A stretch of 64,000 nt of DNA from Palsa-504 sp963847965 (GTDB lineage Bacteria > Actinomycetota > Actinomycetes > Streptosporangiales > Streptosporangiaceae), in NCBI GenBank assembly GCA_963847965.1, contig CAWKCG010000001.1, positions 248,001 to 312,000 of the forward strand, given 5' to 3'. How positions within the stretch are numbered: the first letter of the stretch is position 1; each line of letters begins with the position of its first letter. Below are positions 7,866 through 16,115 of the stretch, in pieces. The notes under the pieces were generated by a model that was given only the letters and a program-made list of their open reading frames with translations, did not search any database and had not been told where the DNA came from. A program made the position numbers and the translations under genes.

Positions 7866-8486
7866 CCGATGGGCCGCGGGAAAGTGGAACGCGTCATAGA
7901 AACGATCCAGCAGCAGTTCATGGTCGAGGTCACCGGTGACGAGGACCGCCCCGCCCGCCGGAAGGTGTCGTCGCTGGAGGAGCTCAACCGGCTGCTCGAG
8001 GCGTGGGTCCGCACCGTTTACCACGGCCGGATCCACTCCGAGACCGGGGAAACCCCGCGGGCCCGCTGGGACGCAGCCGGCCCGCAGCTCCTGCCGGACC
8101 CCGGGCGGCTCCGGTACGCGTTCGCCTGGAGCGAGGTCCGGCTGGTCCGCAAGACGGCGACCGTTGAGCTGGAAGGAAACGTCTACTCCGTCGACCCGTT
8201 CCTCGCCGGCCGGAAGGTCGAGCTGGTCTTCGACCCGGCCGACATGACCGAGGTCGACGTGTACTGGCAGGGCCGCAAGGCGGGAAAGGGCGTCCCCCAG
8301 GTCATCGGCCGGCATGCCCATCCCAAGGCCCCGCCGGACGAGGATGACCCGCCGGCCCTGAAGCTGACCGGCATCGACTACCTCGGGCTCGTCTCCGGCG
8401 CCGACAGCGCCGCCCTGGCCGGCCGGCTCCGCCTGTCGGCCCTAGACGACAGCCAGGACCAGGACGGCGGGAAGGAGGAGCAGTGA
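7866..8486 (+). pseudogene. TniA/IS481-like DDE transposase, C-terminal part (split gene)
   Basis: Starts immediately after the right terminal repeat. MGRGKVERVIETIQQQF holds the third catalytic residue (E of GKVER), followed by the helix LEELNRLLEAWVRTVYHGRI and a Mu-transposase-like C-terminal beta domain (TVELEGNVYSVDPFLAGRKV). The Asp/Glu-rich tail ends in DGGKEEQ. Its stop overlaps the ATG of the next gene (ATGA), so the original operon was transposase, 125-aa protein, ATPase. The frame joins cleanly to 4578-5357 (GRP then MGRG). Confidence 0.85.
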
Positions 8487-8860
8487 ACGCCGAGACGCTC
8501 GCCCCCGGCCGGCTCGCCGCCCTGCTCGAGGACACCGCCGCCGGGATGCTCGCCGACACCGCCGCAGCCGGGCTGATCATCGCCCACGGCCACTTCCTGC
8601 ACGACCCCGCGTTCCGGCGGATCATCGCCGCCGGCTCCTCGGTCGCCGACGGGCAGCCGTTCGCCGTCATCTGCTGGAACGCCGCCGTCACCGCCCTGGA
8701 GCTCGGCTGCCTGCACGCCACCGGCTCCGAGCGCGCCGTCCTGCTCATCGCCGCCAGCATCGCCGAGGGCACCCCGGTCTCCCTGCGCGACTGCCTCGGC
8801 AGCCTCGACCGCCGCAACATCGCCCTCATCGCCGACGCCATCACAGCCGCCAACGGATAG
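8483..8860 (+). CDS. Unknown 125-aa transposon-encoded protein
   Basis: I do not recognise this protein. It lies between transposase and ATPase in the Tn7-like element, overlapping the transposase stop by 4 bp. It is Ala-rich and predicted mostly helical (LAPGRLAALLEDTAAGMLAD; then RAVLLIAASIAEGTPVSLRD; LGSLDRRNIALIADAITAAN), with two cysteines (ICWNAAVTALELGCL) and no membrane helix or known motif. Its conserved position suggests an accessory or target-selection role. Confidence 0.6.
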   Translation: MNAETLAPGRLAALLEDTAAGMLADTAAAGLIIAHGHFLHDPAFRRIIAAGSSVADGQPFAVICWNAAVTALELGCLHATGSERAVLLIAASIAEGTPVSLRDCLGSLDRRNIALIADAITAANG

Positions 8861-8918
8861 ACAGCCCCGGAGCCGGCCCGCGCGCCCTCCGGGGCACGGC
8901 CGGCGGGAAGGAACGACC

Positions 8919-9745
8919 ATGATCCCGAACCTGCAGTCCCACTACGGCTTTACCCGCATGCCATTCACCAAGGACATCCCCGTCCCCGCGCTGTTCTCCT
9001 CCGCCGCCTGCAAGGAAGCCGTCGCCCGCCTGCGCTGGCTCATCTCCGCCCGCGGCCTCGGCGTCATTACCGGAGAAGCCGGGCCGGCAAGACCGCCTCG
9101 CTCCGCGCGGCCGTCGACGGACTGGACGCCTCCCGCCACGCCCTCATATACCTCCCGAACCCCCAGGTCGGCGTGAGGGGCATCCACGGGGCCGTGGCCC
9201 AGGCCCTCGGACAGGCACCCCGGTTCCACCATGCCACCCTCATCCCCCAGGTCGAGGCCGCGCTCGCCGCCGAGGCCGACGAGCGCAACCGCAACGTCAT
9301 CCTCGCCATCGACGAATCTCACCTGCTCACCGGCGAGCAACTAGAAAGCGTGCGCATGATGACCAGCCACGGGCTCGACTCCGGCTCCCCGCTCACCGTC
9401 CTGCTCATCGGCCAGCCGACCCTCCGCCGCCGCCTGCGCGTCGGTGACATGGCCGCGTTCGACCAGAGAGTACAGCTGAAGTACGCCTTCCCCGTCCCCG
9501 CCCTCACCCCCGCCGAGGCCGACGGGTACATCCGGGCGCACCTCACCCACGCCGGCCGAACCGACACGCTCTTCTCCGACAACGCCGTCCGCGTCATTCA
9601 TTCCCATGCCCGCGGCATGCCCCGCGCCATCAACCGCCTCGCCACCACAGCGCTGCTCGCCGCCTGCACCGAGAACAAGACCATCGCCGACGAGAAAGCC
9701 GCCCGCACCGCCATCGCCGAGGAAACCGCCAACGCGACAGACTGA
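8919..9745 (+). pseudogene. TniB/TnsC/ExeA-like AAA ATPase, frameshifted in Walker A
   Basis: ATG at 8919 with GGGAAGGAA upstream. The N-terminus HYGFTRMPFTKDIPVPALF is the ExeA-family signature. The next motif should be GEAGAGKT, but the DNA reads gccgggccggcaag (9078-9091) with one G missing, so the frame is lost exactly in the P-loop. The other frame continues properly: RNVILAIDESHLL (Walker B), LLIGQPTLRRRL (sensor 1), a C-terminal lid with ARGMPRAINRLA. Repaired, the protein is ~276 aa. The family supplies target choice and transposase activation in Tn7/Tn5053-like transposition. Mutation or sequencing error; both are possible. Confidence 0.8.
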
Positions 9746-9815
9746 CCACCAAAACGACACCGCGTCCACCCAGCCCCGCCCGGCACCCGCCAGGCGGGGC
9801 TAATTTCGTCCCTCC

Positions 9816-9859
9816 CGCGGACACCGCGAACGTCACCTTCACGGACATCCTGAATGTCG
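9816..9859 (-). repeat. Right end of Tn7-like transposon (inner part)
   Basis: On the minus strand GACATTCAGGATGTCCGTG (9858-9840) and GACGTTCGCGGTGTCCGCG (9834-9816) match the left-end subrepeats (consensus GACRTTCRSSRTGTCCRYG). The outermost bases of this end were displaced to 11731-11737 by the IS256 insertion. Confidence 0.75.
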
Positions 9860-9945
9860 GGGGTATCACTCTAGGTGTGTAAAGGAGTAACACAGGGTAA
9901 TCATATACCGGGTGGGGACACCCGCTGAATCAGGGGGGAACAACG

Positions 9946-11667
9946 GTGAAGTCCGTGAACAGGGGAAACGCGGGGCAAGATGCCCTGGTGCGGGATAACG
10001 GCGCGATGCCGGGGATGGCCGGGGATGATCCGTATCGCGACGGGGCAAGCCCTCGTGCGGGCGGCCCGGCCGGGCCCGGGCAGGACCCGGCGCGGGTGCC
10101 GCTGCGGGAGCTGATGGATGACCGGCTGCTGGATGAGCTGCTGGACCGGTCCCGGGATGCGGCCGGGGGGCTGCGGCTGACCGGTGAGGGCTCGATGCTC
10201 GGCGAGCTGGTCAAGGCGGTGCTGGAGCGGGCGCTGGAGGCCGAGCTGACCGCGCACCTGGGTTATGGCAGGCACGACCCGGCCGGTCATCACTCGGGGA
10301 ACTCCCGCAACGGCACCATCGCCAAGACGGTGCAGACCGGGGTCGGGCCGGTGGGCCTGGCGGTGCCGCGGGACCGGGCCGGGACCTTCGAGCCGCTGCT
10401 GGTGCCCAAGCGGGCCGGGCGGATCGCCGGCGGCCTGGACGACATGATCATCAGCTTGTACGCGCACGGCATGAGCGTGCGGGACATCCTGCACCACCTG
10501 GAGCAGGTCTACGGCACTCAGCTATCCCACGAGACGGTCTCGCGGATCACCGACGCGGTGCTGGAGGAGGTGCGGGCCTGGCAGTCCCGGCCGCTGGAGC
10601 AGGTATACGCGGTGGTGTTCCTGGACGCGATCGTGGTCAAGGTCCGCGACAACCAGGTCGTGCAGAACAAGCCCGCCTACACCGCGGTCGGCATCGACGC
10701 CGACGGGGAAAAGCACGTACTGGGCATCTGGCTGGCCAAGACCGCCCCGGAGACCGCCACCGCCGGGGAGGGCGCCCGGTTCTGGAACTCGGTCATGACC
10801 GACCTGCGCAACCGGGGCGTGCGGGACATCCTGATCGCCTGCTGCGACGGGCTGACCGGGTTCGAGGACGCCATCACCGCGGCGTTCCCCGGCACGGTCG
10901 TGCAGCGCTGCGTCGTTCATCTCATCAGGAACGCCCTGCGCCCGGTCGCCCGCCGCGACGCCGGCGCCGTCGCGAAAGAACTGCGCACCATCTACACCGC
11001 GCCGACCGCCGAGGCCGCCTTCGACGCCCTGGCCGCGTTCGCGGCCTCACCATGGGGCCGCAAGTACCCGCAGGCCGCGAAGGTGTTCGAGGACGCCTGG
11101 GACGCGTTCACCCCGTTCCTGGCCTTCAGCCCGGCCGTCCGCAAGCTGCTCTACACCACCAACGCCATCGTTATCTCCAGCCCGGATTTGGGCGTCTTCG
11201 CTGTAACCGCCGCGGGTGTTTTGTGTGCTTTTCCCTACGTCGTGGATGCATTACCTGAACAGTGTCTCCGCCGCAGACCAGGTACGTTCCCCTTTGTCGC
11301 TGCTGTTTTTAGAACTAGGTGGCTACTGCCTGAACGTTGTTCAGCGACATGTCTATGCCGCAGACGCCCTGGTCAGATGCGGCGTAGACAGGGACGACTT
11401 CAGATAACCATCGAGTCGCTGAACTACCAGCTGCGCAAGGTCACCAAGGCCCGCGGCCACTTCCCGACCGACGACGCCGTGGTCAAGCTGCTCTGGCTGG
11501 CCATCATCAACATCGAGGACAAGCGCGCCCGCGAGCGCGCCGCCCGCCGCCAGGACACCGGCAAGCGCTCGGACCAGCCCGCCCGCCTGGTCGAGGGCCA
11601 GCGGGTCCTGGGCTGGCGCGAGGCCCTGAACGAGCTCGACATCGCCTACCCCGGACGTCTAAGGTAG
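9946..11667 (+). pseudogene. IS256-family (Mutator-like) transposase carrying an in-frame 81-codon insertion
   Basis: GTG start at 9946. Family landmarks: ELVKAVLERALEAELTAHLG, GNSRNGTIAKTVQT, first Asp in VVFLDAIVVKVRDN, second Asp in LIACCDGLTGFEDAI, and HLIRNALR. The catalytic Glu motif TTNAIESLN is split: TTNAI is followed by 81 foreign codons (11171-11413 including one target duplication) and then ESLNYQLRKVTKARG. The insert has no stop, so the frame stays open to 11667 (573 aa instead of ~492). The foreign segment lies next to the catalytic Glu, so the enzyme is probably dead. Confidence 0.85.
11171..11407. mobile_element. 237-bp MITE-like insertion inside IS256 transposase
   Basis: Ends are inverted (TTATCT...AGATAA) and flanked by CCATCG on both sides (11165-11170 and 11408-11413), an apparent 6-bp target duplication. 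Its base composition is lower in GC than its surroundings. Internally it has related segments: CTGAACAGTGTCTCCGCCGC near 11258 and CTGAACGTTGTTCAG...GCCGCAGACG near 11327. No transposase is encoded. Length plus duplication is 243 bp, so the host frame is kept. Confidence 0.7.
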
Positions 11668-11737
11668 GACCAGCTGAGAGTAACAATTCAAAAACATTTA
11701 CACACCTGAGGTTACAAGCTCTGAATGTCGTCTAACA

Positions 11738-13145
11738 GGAGTGCTGGGCGGTCTCGATCCGGACGATCCTCGCCTTGAGGGTCTTCTCCTGGGCGGCTTG
11801 GTCGGCGGCTGCGGCGGCGTCGGTGGCGGGGAGTTGGGCGGTCAGCAGGGCGGCGCGGTCGGGGCCGAAGACGCGCTCGGCGAAGAACAGGGCGGCGAGG
11901 CGGTCGAGTTGGGTTTCGGGGATCTGGACGCTGCGGGGGTGGTCAGGGTGGCTGGCGGCGTGCTTGGGGTTGGCCCAGTCGTGCGGGCACCGGTAGTAGG
12001 CGCTCTGGTTGACGGTGTAGGTGTTCCCGGCCATCCGCCGCTGGCAGTCCTTGCACCGGACCCGGCCCCGGTAGGGGTAGAACCGGACGGTGGCCGGGTG
12101 GGCGTTCAGCCCGGTCCCGTCGCGGCTGGACCGGTGACCGGCGGCCACCGTCTGGGCGTCGTCCCAGGTCTGCCGGTCGATGATGGCCGGGTGGACCGGG
12201 GCCGGTGACCAGAGCCACTGGTCTGGGGGGACGGGGGATGATGCGGCCGTTGCGGTTGCGGCGGCGGCCGTAGACCATGTGCCCGGTGTAGTTGGGGTTG
12301 CGCAGGATCTGGGCCAGGTTCTGGGCGGTCCATCCGGTGGCCGGGGTTACCGCCGGGTACCGGGCCGTGTCGGCGTTGAGCCGGGCGGCGATGGCGGGCA
12401 GGCCGAGCTTGTCGATGGCGCGCCAGGTGAAGATCCGGTCGATCACGGGGGCGCGGTCCGGGTCGAGGATCAGGCGGGTTTTGGTGCGTCCTTGGGCGGC
12501 CTTGAACGGGACCGGGTGCGGGATCCGGTTAGCGAGGTAGCCGTAGGGCGGGGTGCCGATGTTCCAGCCGTCGAGGGAATGCTCGATGAGTCTTTTCCAG
12601 ATCTTTTCCTTGAGTTGGAGCCGGTACCATTCCGCGACGCCTTGCTTGACCCGGCGGACCAGAACCGTAGTGGCGTTGACGCCTTCGATGTCGGCGGGCT
12701 CGTCGGTAGCAAAGAGTGGGATGCCCTGCCGGGAGAGTTCTTTTTCCAGTTTCAGCGCGTTGAACATGTCGCGGCCGGACCGCTCGATGTCTTCGCAGAT
12801 GACGGCAGCGAATTTCGGGGTGGGTGAGCAGGCCTCGGCGAGCAGGTCGGCCATGCCGCCGTCGCGGGGCAAGTCCGTGTCGGTGAAGTGGGTGTAGGCG
12901 TGGCCTTGGCTGCGCTGCTCCAGGTCGAGGCCGCCGGATTCGATGTCCCAGTAGATTGCAGCGAGGAACCAGCCTGCCGGGAGCCATTGCTGGGCGGAGC
13001 GGAGCTGGCGGCGCAGGGACGCGCGGGGGTCCTGGAGGGTCAGGGTGGAGGTCCGGCCGATGAACGCGACCGGGACAGGCTCGGCGGTCACAGGCTGGGC
13101 CTGGCCAGCGGGCCTTAGGTGTGTTCGGGGTGCTGGCTGAGCCAT
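11738..13145 (-). pseudogene. Serine recombinase, N-terminal part (frameshifted and severed)
   Basis: ATG 13145 (or GTG ~13091). The resolvase N-terminal domain includes FIGRTSTLTLQDPRASLRRQ (catalytic Ser in GRTST) and VICEDIERSGRDMFNALK. The recombinase domain has TPPYGYLANR and GWTAQNLAQILRNPNYTGHM, and there is a zinc ribbon (RCKDCQRRMAG... YYRCPHDW). One extra base in a C/G run at 12222-12230 shifts the frame after IIPRPP. At 11738 the gene is cut by the Tn7-like transposon; the remaining C-terminus is at 3031-3659. Such large serine recombinases integrate phages and mobile elements in actinomycetes, which fits the neighbouring remnants to 15 kb. Confidence 0.85.
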
Positions 13146-13297
13146 TGCAGGACCTCCATGATGACTGCTGCCTGCCGGGCGTCGAGTTCCCGGCCGCGTT
13201 TCCCGGTGGCGATTCTTATCTTGTACCGGACTTTGATTCCGTCCGGCCTTTCTTCCTCAGGAATATTATAGCTGATTACCCTGGCATTATTAACCAT
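13115..13297 (-). CDS. Small unknown protein upstream of serine recombinase
   Basis: A 60-aa protein from ATG 13297 (MVNNARVISYNIPEEERPDG), rich in charged residues, ending in a helix (ARQAAVIMEVLQWLSQHPEH). It overlaps the recombinase start by 31 bp, so the recombinase may start at the later GTG. Its DNA near the start is clearly AT-richer than the surroundings, as expected for a promoter region of a mobile element. I do not recognise it; an excisionase-like or regulatory role would fit the position but no HTH is evident. Confidence 0.5.
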   Translation of the reverse strand: MVNNARVISYNIPEEERPDGIKVRYKIRIATGKRGRELDARQAAVIMEVLQWLSQHPEHT

Positions 13298-13798
13298 TCC
13301 CGGTGAATTACTGTCCTGTATTTTCCTGGCGGCCGTACATTTCCGGCATGATTTGCTGTTCCTTTCGCGGCAGTAATTGGTGCGGTGGTGCTGGTATTTG
13401 CGGCGGGGAGCGGCGGGCGATTGTTTGGCCGGGGTCCTGGCTGGTGCGGGGCCGGGCATGGCCGGGGGCCGTACGCTCGTGCGCGAGGCCGGGCCGCCCT
13501 TGCCCGGCCCTGTGGGTCCGGCCTGGCCCCCCGGCCTTGCCCGGCGAGGGACCCGCGCCGGCCGGGTGGCTAAAAAATCGACCAGAGCGGCACCTGGCTC
13601 GGGTGTCCGGGCGGGACACCTGCCGGGACGTCCGAGTCTGTCCTGCTGGCGGGATGGGGTGCTGTCCCGGCCGGGACAGGGGCAGGACAGGCGGTCATGG
13701 CGTCCATGCTCGCGTTCCGGCGCGGTTGGCGAGCCGGGGCCAGGCGGCCCGTAAGGTGACTGTCACGATTCCATTGGATGCGATGGGTGACTGGTGTC
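13298..13798. other. Non-coding stretch with GTCC/GGAC inverted repeats
   Basis: No gene that I can support. An AT-rich promoter-like part (13298-13330) is followed by GC-rich sequence. From 13604 there are three inverted repeats on the same core: GGTGTCC-GGGCG-GGACACC (13604-13622), the perfect 18-bp palindrome CTGTCCCGGCCGGGACAG (13662-13679), and flanking arms CTGTCCTGC (13638-13646) and GCAGGACAG (13682-13690). These look like operator sites. Confidence 0.5.
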
Positions 13799-13993
13799 TC
13801 AGGAGTGCGCGGTCATGTACCGGAGCACCACATCGGCGTCTGGGCTCTCGGCGGCCAGGCTGGAGTCTGGGTCGTCCTCGGCGACGAGCCAGGTGCCGTG
13901 CCGCTTGTCCCAGGTGGCGGACCAGGACGGGTGGGTGGCCAGGAACGCGGCGATCCGGGCGGCGGCGTCGGGGGTGGGCAGGTGGCAGGTCAC
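13799..13993 (-). CDS. Small conserved-type hypothetical protein of integrative elements
   Basis: GTG start at 13993 (VTCHLPTPDAAARIAAFLAT), or an upstream ATG at 14042 adding 16 residues. About 64 aa, with WSATWDKRHGTWLVAEDDPD and DADVVLRYMTAHS. Small proteins of this kind sit beside GntR genes in actinomycete integrative elements; I know no function. It is divergent from the GntR gene at 14111. Confidence 0.55.
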   Translation of the reverse strand: MTCHLPTPDAAARIAAFLATHPSWSATWDKRHGTWLVAEDDPDSSLAAESPDADVVLRYMTAHS

Positions 13994-14110
13994 GGGGGCG
14001 CTCCCAGCCGGAGGGCAAGGCTGTCCTGTCCAGGATGACATGACACGGTACAGCGTGCTACAGCACGCTGTGGCAGGTAGGGGTTTGTCGCCTCCCGGTA
14101 AGGTCGGCCC

Positions 14111-14359
14111 ATGCCGCCGCGCCAGGGCCCCGTCCCGCCATGGATGCAGGTCAGGGACATCCTGCGGGACAAGATCCTGGCCGGGGACCTGCCCCCCGGA
14201 GCCATGGTGCCGTCCATCGTGACCATCCACCAGGAATACGGCATCGCCAAGACCACCGCCCGCAAGGTCCTGGCCGCCCTCAAAGACGAGGGCCTGATCA
14301 CCACCACCCCCGGCTGGGGCAGCTTCGTCAGCGACCGGACCGGCTCCCAATTCCCGTAG
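14111..14359 (+). CDS. Single-domain GntR family regulator
   Basis: An 82-aa protein that is almost only a GntR winged helix: VPPWMQVRDILRDKILAGDL, PSIVTIHQEYGIAKTTARKV, LAALKDEGLITTTPGWGSFV. The effector domain is absent, as in regulators carried by actinomycete integrative plasmids (KorSA-like, but shorter). ATG 14111, with a purine-rich stretch upstream. It is divergent from the small gene at 13799-13993, and a frameshifted relative with the same arrangement lies at 33962-34214. Likely autoregulated; the inverted repeats at 13604-13690 and 14435-14599 are candidate targets. Confidence 0.75.
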   Translation: MPPRQGPVPPWMQVRDILRDKILAGDLPPGAMVPSIVTIHQEYGIAKTTARKVLAALKDEGLITTTPGWGSFVSDRTGSQFP

Positions 14360-14434
14360 TGTCCCGCCCGCGCGGCGCGGGTGGTTGTGCTTGCACCTTC
14401 CCCGGTCATTTGTGCGGCGGGTTCCCTGGTGTGC

Positions 14435-14599
14435 GGTTCCGGATTGGTCCCCCCTGCTGACTGTTTACTCACGGAGTAGAGCCGGAGGTTCCCTGACTTC
14501 GCTCTCGTTACCCCCAGGGGAGAGAGTGAAGTCAGGAAACAGGAGGCGGCACGCAGCGAGCACGTTAGTGCAGGCAGCAGGGGGGACCGAGCCGGAACC
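14435..14599. repeat. Nested long inverted repeat
   Basis: Outer arms 14435-14459 and 14575-14599 pair over 25 bp with three mismatches; 14 bp are perfect (GGTCCCCCCTGCTG with CAGCAGGGGGGACC). Inside lies a second hairpin: CCTGACTTC (14492-14500) with GAAGTCAGG (14528-14536), strengthened by CTCTC/GAGAG. No gene overlaps it. It could be a MITE, a plasmid replication or transfer site, or a structured RNA. Confidence 0.65.
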
Positions 14600-14760
14600 G
14601 AGGCGCGCAGCGCCCGCACCCGCGGGCTCGGCGCTGTGTCGCTCTGTTCGTACCTTGTCTGACAGCTGTGCGGGCCTCGGCGATGACGACGGCTACGGCT
14701 GCCGCCGTTCTCCGTCCGTTGACTCTAGCTAGCAGTGCGCCACCGTAGGTTCCGATTTTC

Positions 14761-14787
14761 TTCTCATTGTTCTCATTGTTCTCATTG
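14761..14787 (+). repeat. Three tandem copies of a 9-bp unit
   Basis: TTCTCATTG occurs three times in direct succession in otherwise non-coding DNA between the nested inverted repeat and the oxidoreductase remnant. Confidence 0.7.
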
Positions 14788-14843
14788 CGCTTTGCCGAAC
14801 TGGCCATAAGCCGCCGCGAGCCGGCGATGGGCGGCCTGTCCCG

Positions 14844-15116
14844 CGCGGCACGCGCAAGGCGGCGGCCATACTGGCGGCCGGCCGGTTCACCCTGTGCGCC
14901 CAGGACGAGAACCCGCCGTTCAAGTACGTCACCGTCGAGGGCCCGGTGACCATCGAGGACGCGGCCGAGGACGAGCGGCGGGAACTGGCCCGCCGGTACC
15001 TGGGCCCCGAGGGCGGCGACGCCTACATCGCGTCCGTGCCCGGCGGCGACAAGATCTTGCTGAGGCTGACGCCCGAGCACTGGCTCACCGAGGACCAGGG
15101 CAAGGACGCCGACTAA
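14844..15116 (+). pseudogene. F420-dependent PPOX-class oxidoreductase, N-terminally truncated
   Basis: In the frame ending TAA at 15114-15116 the DNA encodes RGTRKAAAILAAGRFTLCAQ, then DENPPFKYVTVEGPVTIED, then ARRYLGPEGGDAYIAS and LLRLTPEHWLTED. This is the C-terminal half of pyridoxamine-5-phosphate-oxidase-like F420 enzymes. The N-terminal half, with most of the cofactor pocket, is missing, and no start or ribosome site precedes it. The sequence upstream of about 14840 is unrelated, marking an old recombination or deletion boundary. Confidence 0.75.
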
Positions 15117-15230
15117 GCCCAGGCGATTCCTGATTGTGACGGATTGCTTACGTGGAGGTTCCGCCTTGGTCCGCGTGCGTATCCGTTTCGTTCCCCTAAG
15201 TAGGAACAGGCTGATTTGTGTCGGCCCCGG

Positions 15231-15259
15231 TGCCCGGCGGAACCCTGCGCCGCCGGGCA
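15231..15259 (+). terminator. Strong GC hairpin, terminator-like
   Basis: TGCCCGGCGG and CCGCCGGGCA form a perfect 10-bp stem with a 9-nt loop, 115 bp after the oxidoreductase remnant and before the promoter region of the next gene. No T-run follows, as is common in actinomycetes. Confidence 0.5.
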
Positions 15260-15386
15260 TCCCCAGCACCGCAGACCCGGCCCTGGTCAGGATCGTCAGC
15301 CGCCACCCGAGGTGGAACACCGCCAGGTGTTGACATTCGTCCGGGTGGTGTGGTGACCGCAATTAAAGGGAGAGGGAAGAGGGAAA

Positions 15387-15821
15387 ATGGGAACCCGAAA
15401 ACGCATCGCGCTGGCGGTCGCCGCGCTGGCGGTAACGCTCGCGGCCGTGGCCGCCCCGGCCGGCGGGGCCCGCGCGGCCGAGCCCCCGAGCTGCGCGCGG
15501 GTGACGTGGGAGGGCAACGGCGGCTACATCGCCGTGCAGGAGAGCGCCAGCCGCACGCTAAACTGGGTCATCGAGCTGAAGCCGCCGGACCTCCTGTTCG
15601 GCGACTGGAGCGTCAGCACGTACCTGAACGGCAAGAACACCGGGTCCGGGTTCCACCGGGCCGTCCTGTTCGAGACGCGCAACCCGCACGGGTCGATCCG
15701 GAACGTCCCGCCGGGCGAGCGGTTCACGGTGCACGCGGAGCACACGTTCAACCTGCTCGTCGTCGAGCGGGTGTGGCAGGCCATCCCGGCCGCCAGCGAG
15801 ACCGGCTGCATCACCATCTGA
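15387..15821 (+). CDS. Secreted protein of unknown function
   Basis: A 144-aa protein with a clear Sec signal peptide (MGTRKRIALAVAALAVTLAA, then VAAPAGGARAAEPP with an AxA site near residue 30). The mature ~110-residue part has two cysteines (SCARVTWEG and TGCITI at the very C-terminus) that could form one disulfide, and alternating beta-type sequence. A purine-rich stretch precedes the ATG, and TTGACA is present at 15330-15335. It ends 12 bp before the cold-shock-like gene, so the two may be co-transcribed. Family not recognised. Confidence 0.7.
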   Translation: MGTRKRIALAVAALAVTLAAVAAPAGGARAAEPPSCARVTWEGNGGYIAVQESASRTLNWVIELKPPDLLFGDWSVSTYLNGKNTGSGFHRAVLFETRNPHGSIRNVPPGERFTVHAEHTFNLLVVERVWQAIPAASETGCITI

Positions 15822-15833
15822 AGGGGGGCAGAG

Positions 15834-16067
15834 ATGCTCGGCACAGTCAGGGCCTACGACGAGGACGAGGGCTGCGGCGCGGTCGCGCCGGACGGCGGCG
15901 GGCCGGACGCCTGGTTCCATTTCGCGCAGATCGAGATGGACGGGTTCCGCGCCCTGGCGCCCGGCGACCGGGTGGAGTTCGATGACGTCCGCCGCACGGA
16001 GGAGCCCGGCTTCGCGCTCCAGGTCACGGGCGGGATCAGGAAGGTCCCGGTGAATCCGGCGGGCTAG
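15834..16067 (+). CDS. Cold-shock-domain-like protein
   Basis: A 77-aa single-domain protein: MLGTVRAYDEDEGCGAVAPD, DAWFHFAQIEMDGFRALAPG, DRVEFDDVRRTEEPGFALQV. The order GTV-W/C-G-AWFHF-I-GDRVEF follows the cold-shock (OB-fold) domain, but RNP1 (KGFGFI) is degenerate (EGCGAV), so nucleic-acid binding is uncertain. Such divergent copies are common in actinomycete accessory regions. The GGGG stretch 6-11 bp before the ATG is a plausible ribosome site. Confidence 0.7.
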   Translation: MLGTVRAYDEDEGCGAVAPDGGGPDAWFHFAQIEMDGFRALAPGDRVEFDDVRRTEEPGFALQVTGGIRKVPVNPAG

Positions 16068-16115
16068 ACCGTCCCGCTGTAGTCGAGGGTCACCGGGTCC
16101 TCCCCGGACCGCCAG

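Larger units (their letters stand above)
9860..11721. mobile_element. IS256-family insertion sequence
   Basis: About 1.86 kb. Both ends carry AGGTGTGTAAA in inverted orientation about 14 bp inside the termini (9873-9883 and 11697-11707), the GTGTAAA feature of IS256-type ends. It is flanked by a direct repeat TGAATGTCG (9851-9859 and 11722-11730), consistent with the 8-9 bp duplications of this family. Removing it restores the right inverted repeat of the Tn7-like transposon. Confidence 0.82.
3660..11737. mobile_element. Tn7/Tn5053-like transposon with nested insertions
   Basis: Bounded by imperfect inverted repeats: left TGTCTGACGACGTTCACCG, right (minus strand, after removing the IS256 element) TGTTAGACGACATTCAGGA. 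The ends read TGT...ACA, as in Tn7, Tn5053/Tn402 and Mu-like elements. It is flanked by a perfect 5-bp direct repeat GGAGT (3655-3659 and 11738-11742), and excision in silico restores the serine recombinase frame. Cargo in order: zinc-ribbon DUF6431-like protein, rve-type DDE transposase (split), unknown 125-aa protein, and an AAA ATPase of the ExeA/TniB/TnsC kind. A tyrosine-recombinase element and an IS256 element are inserted within it. The native length without those two is about 3.7 kb. Confidence 0.88.

Noticed and set aside
14565..15362. 265-codon minus-strand frame
   Set aside because: It is antisense to the truncated F420 oxidoreductase remnant and the following non-coding DNA, with shadow-type composition.
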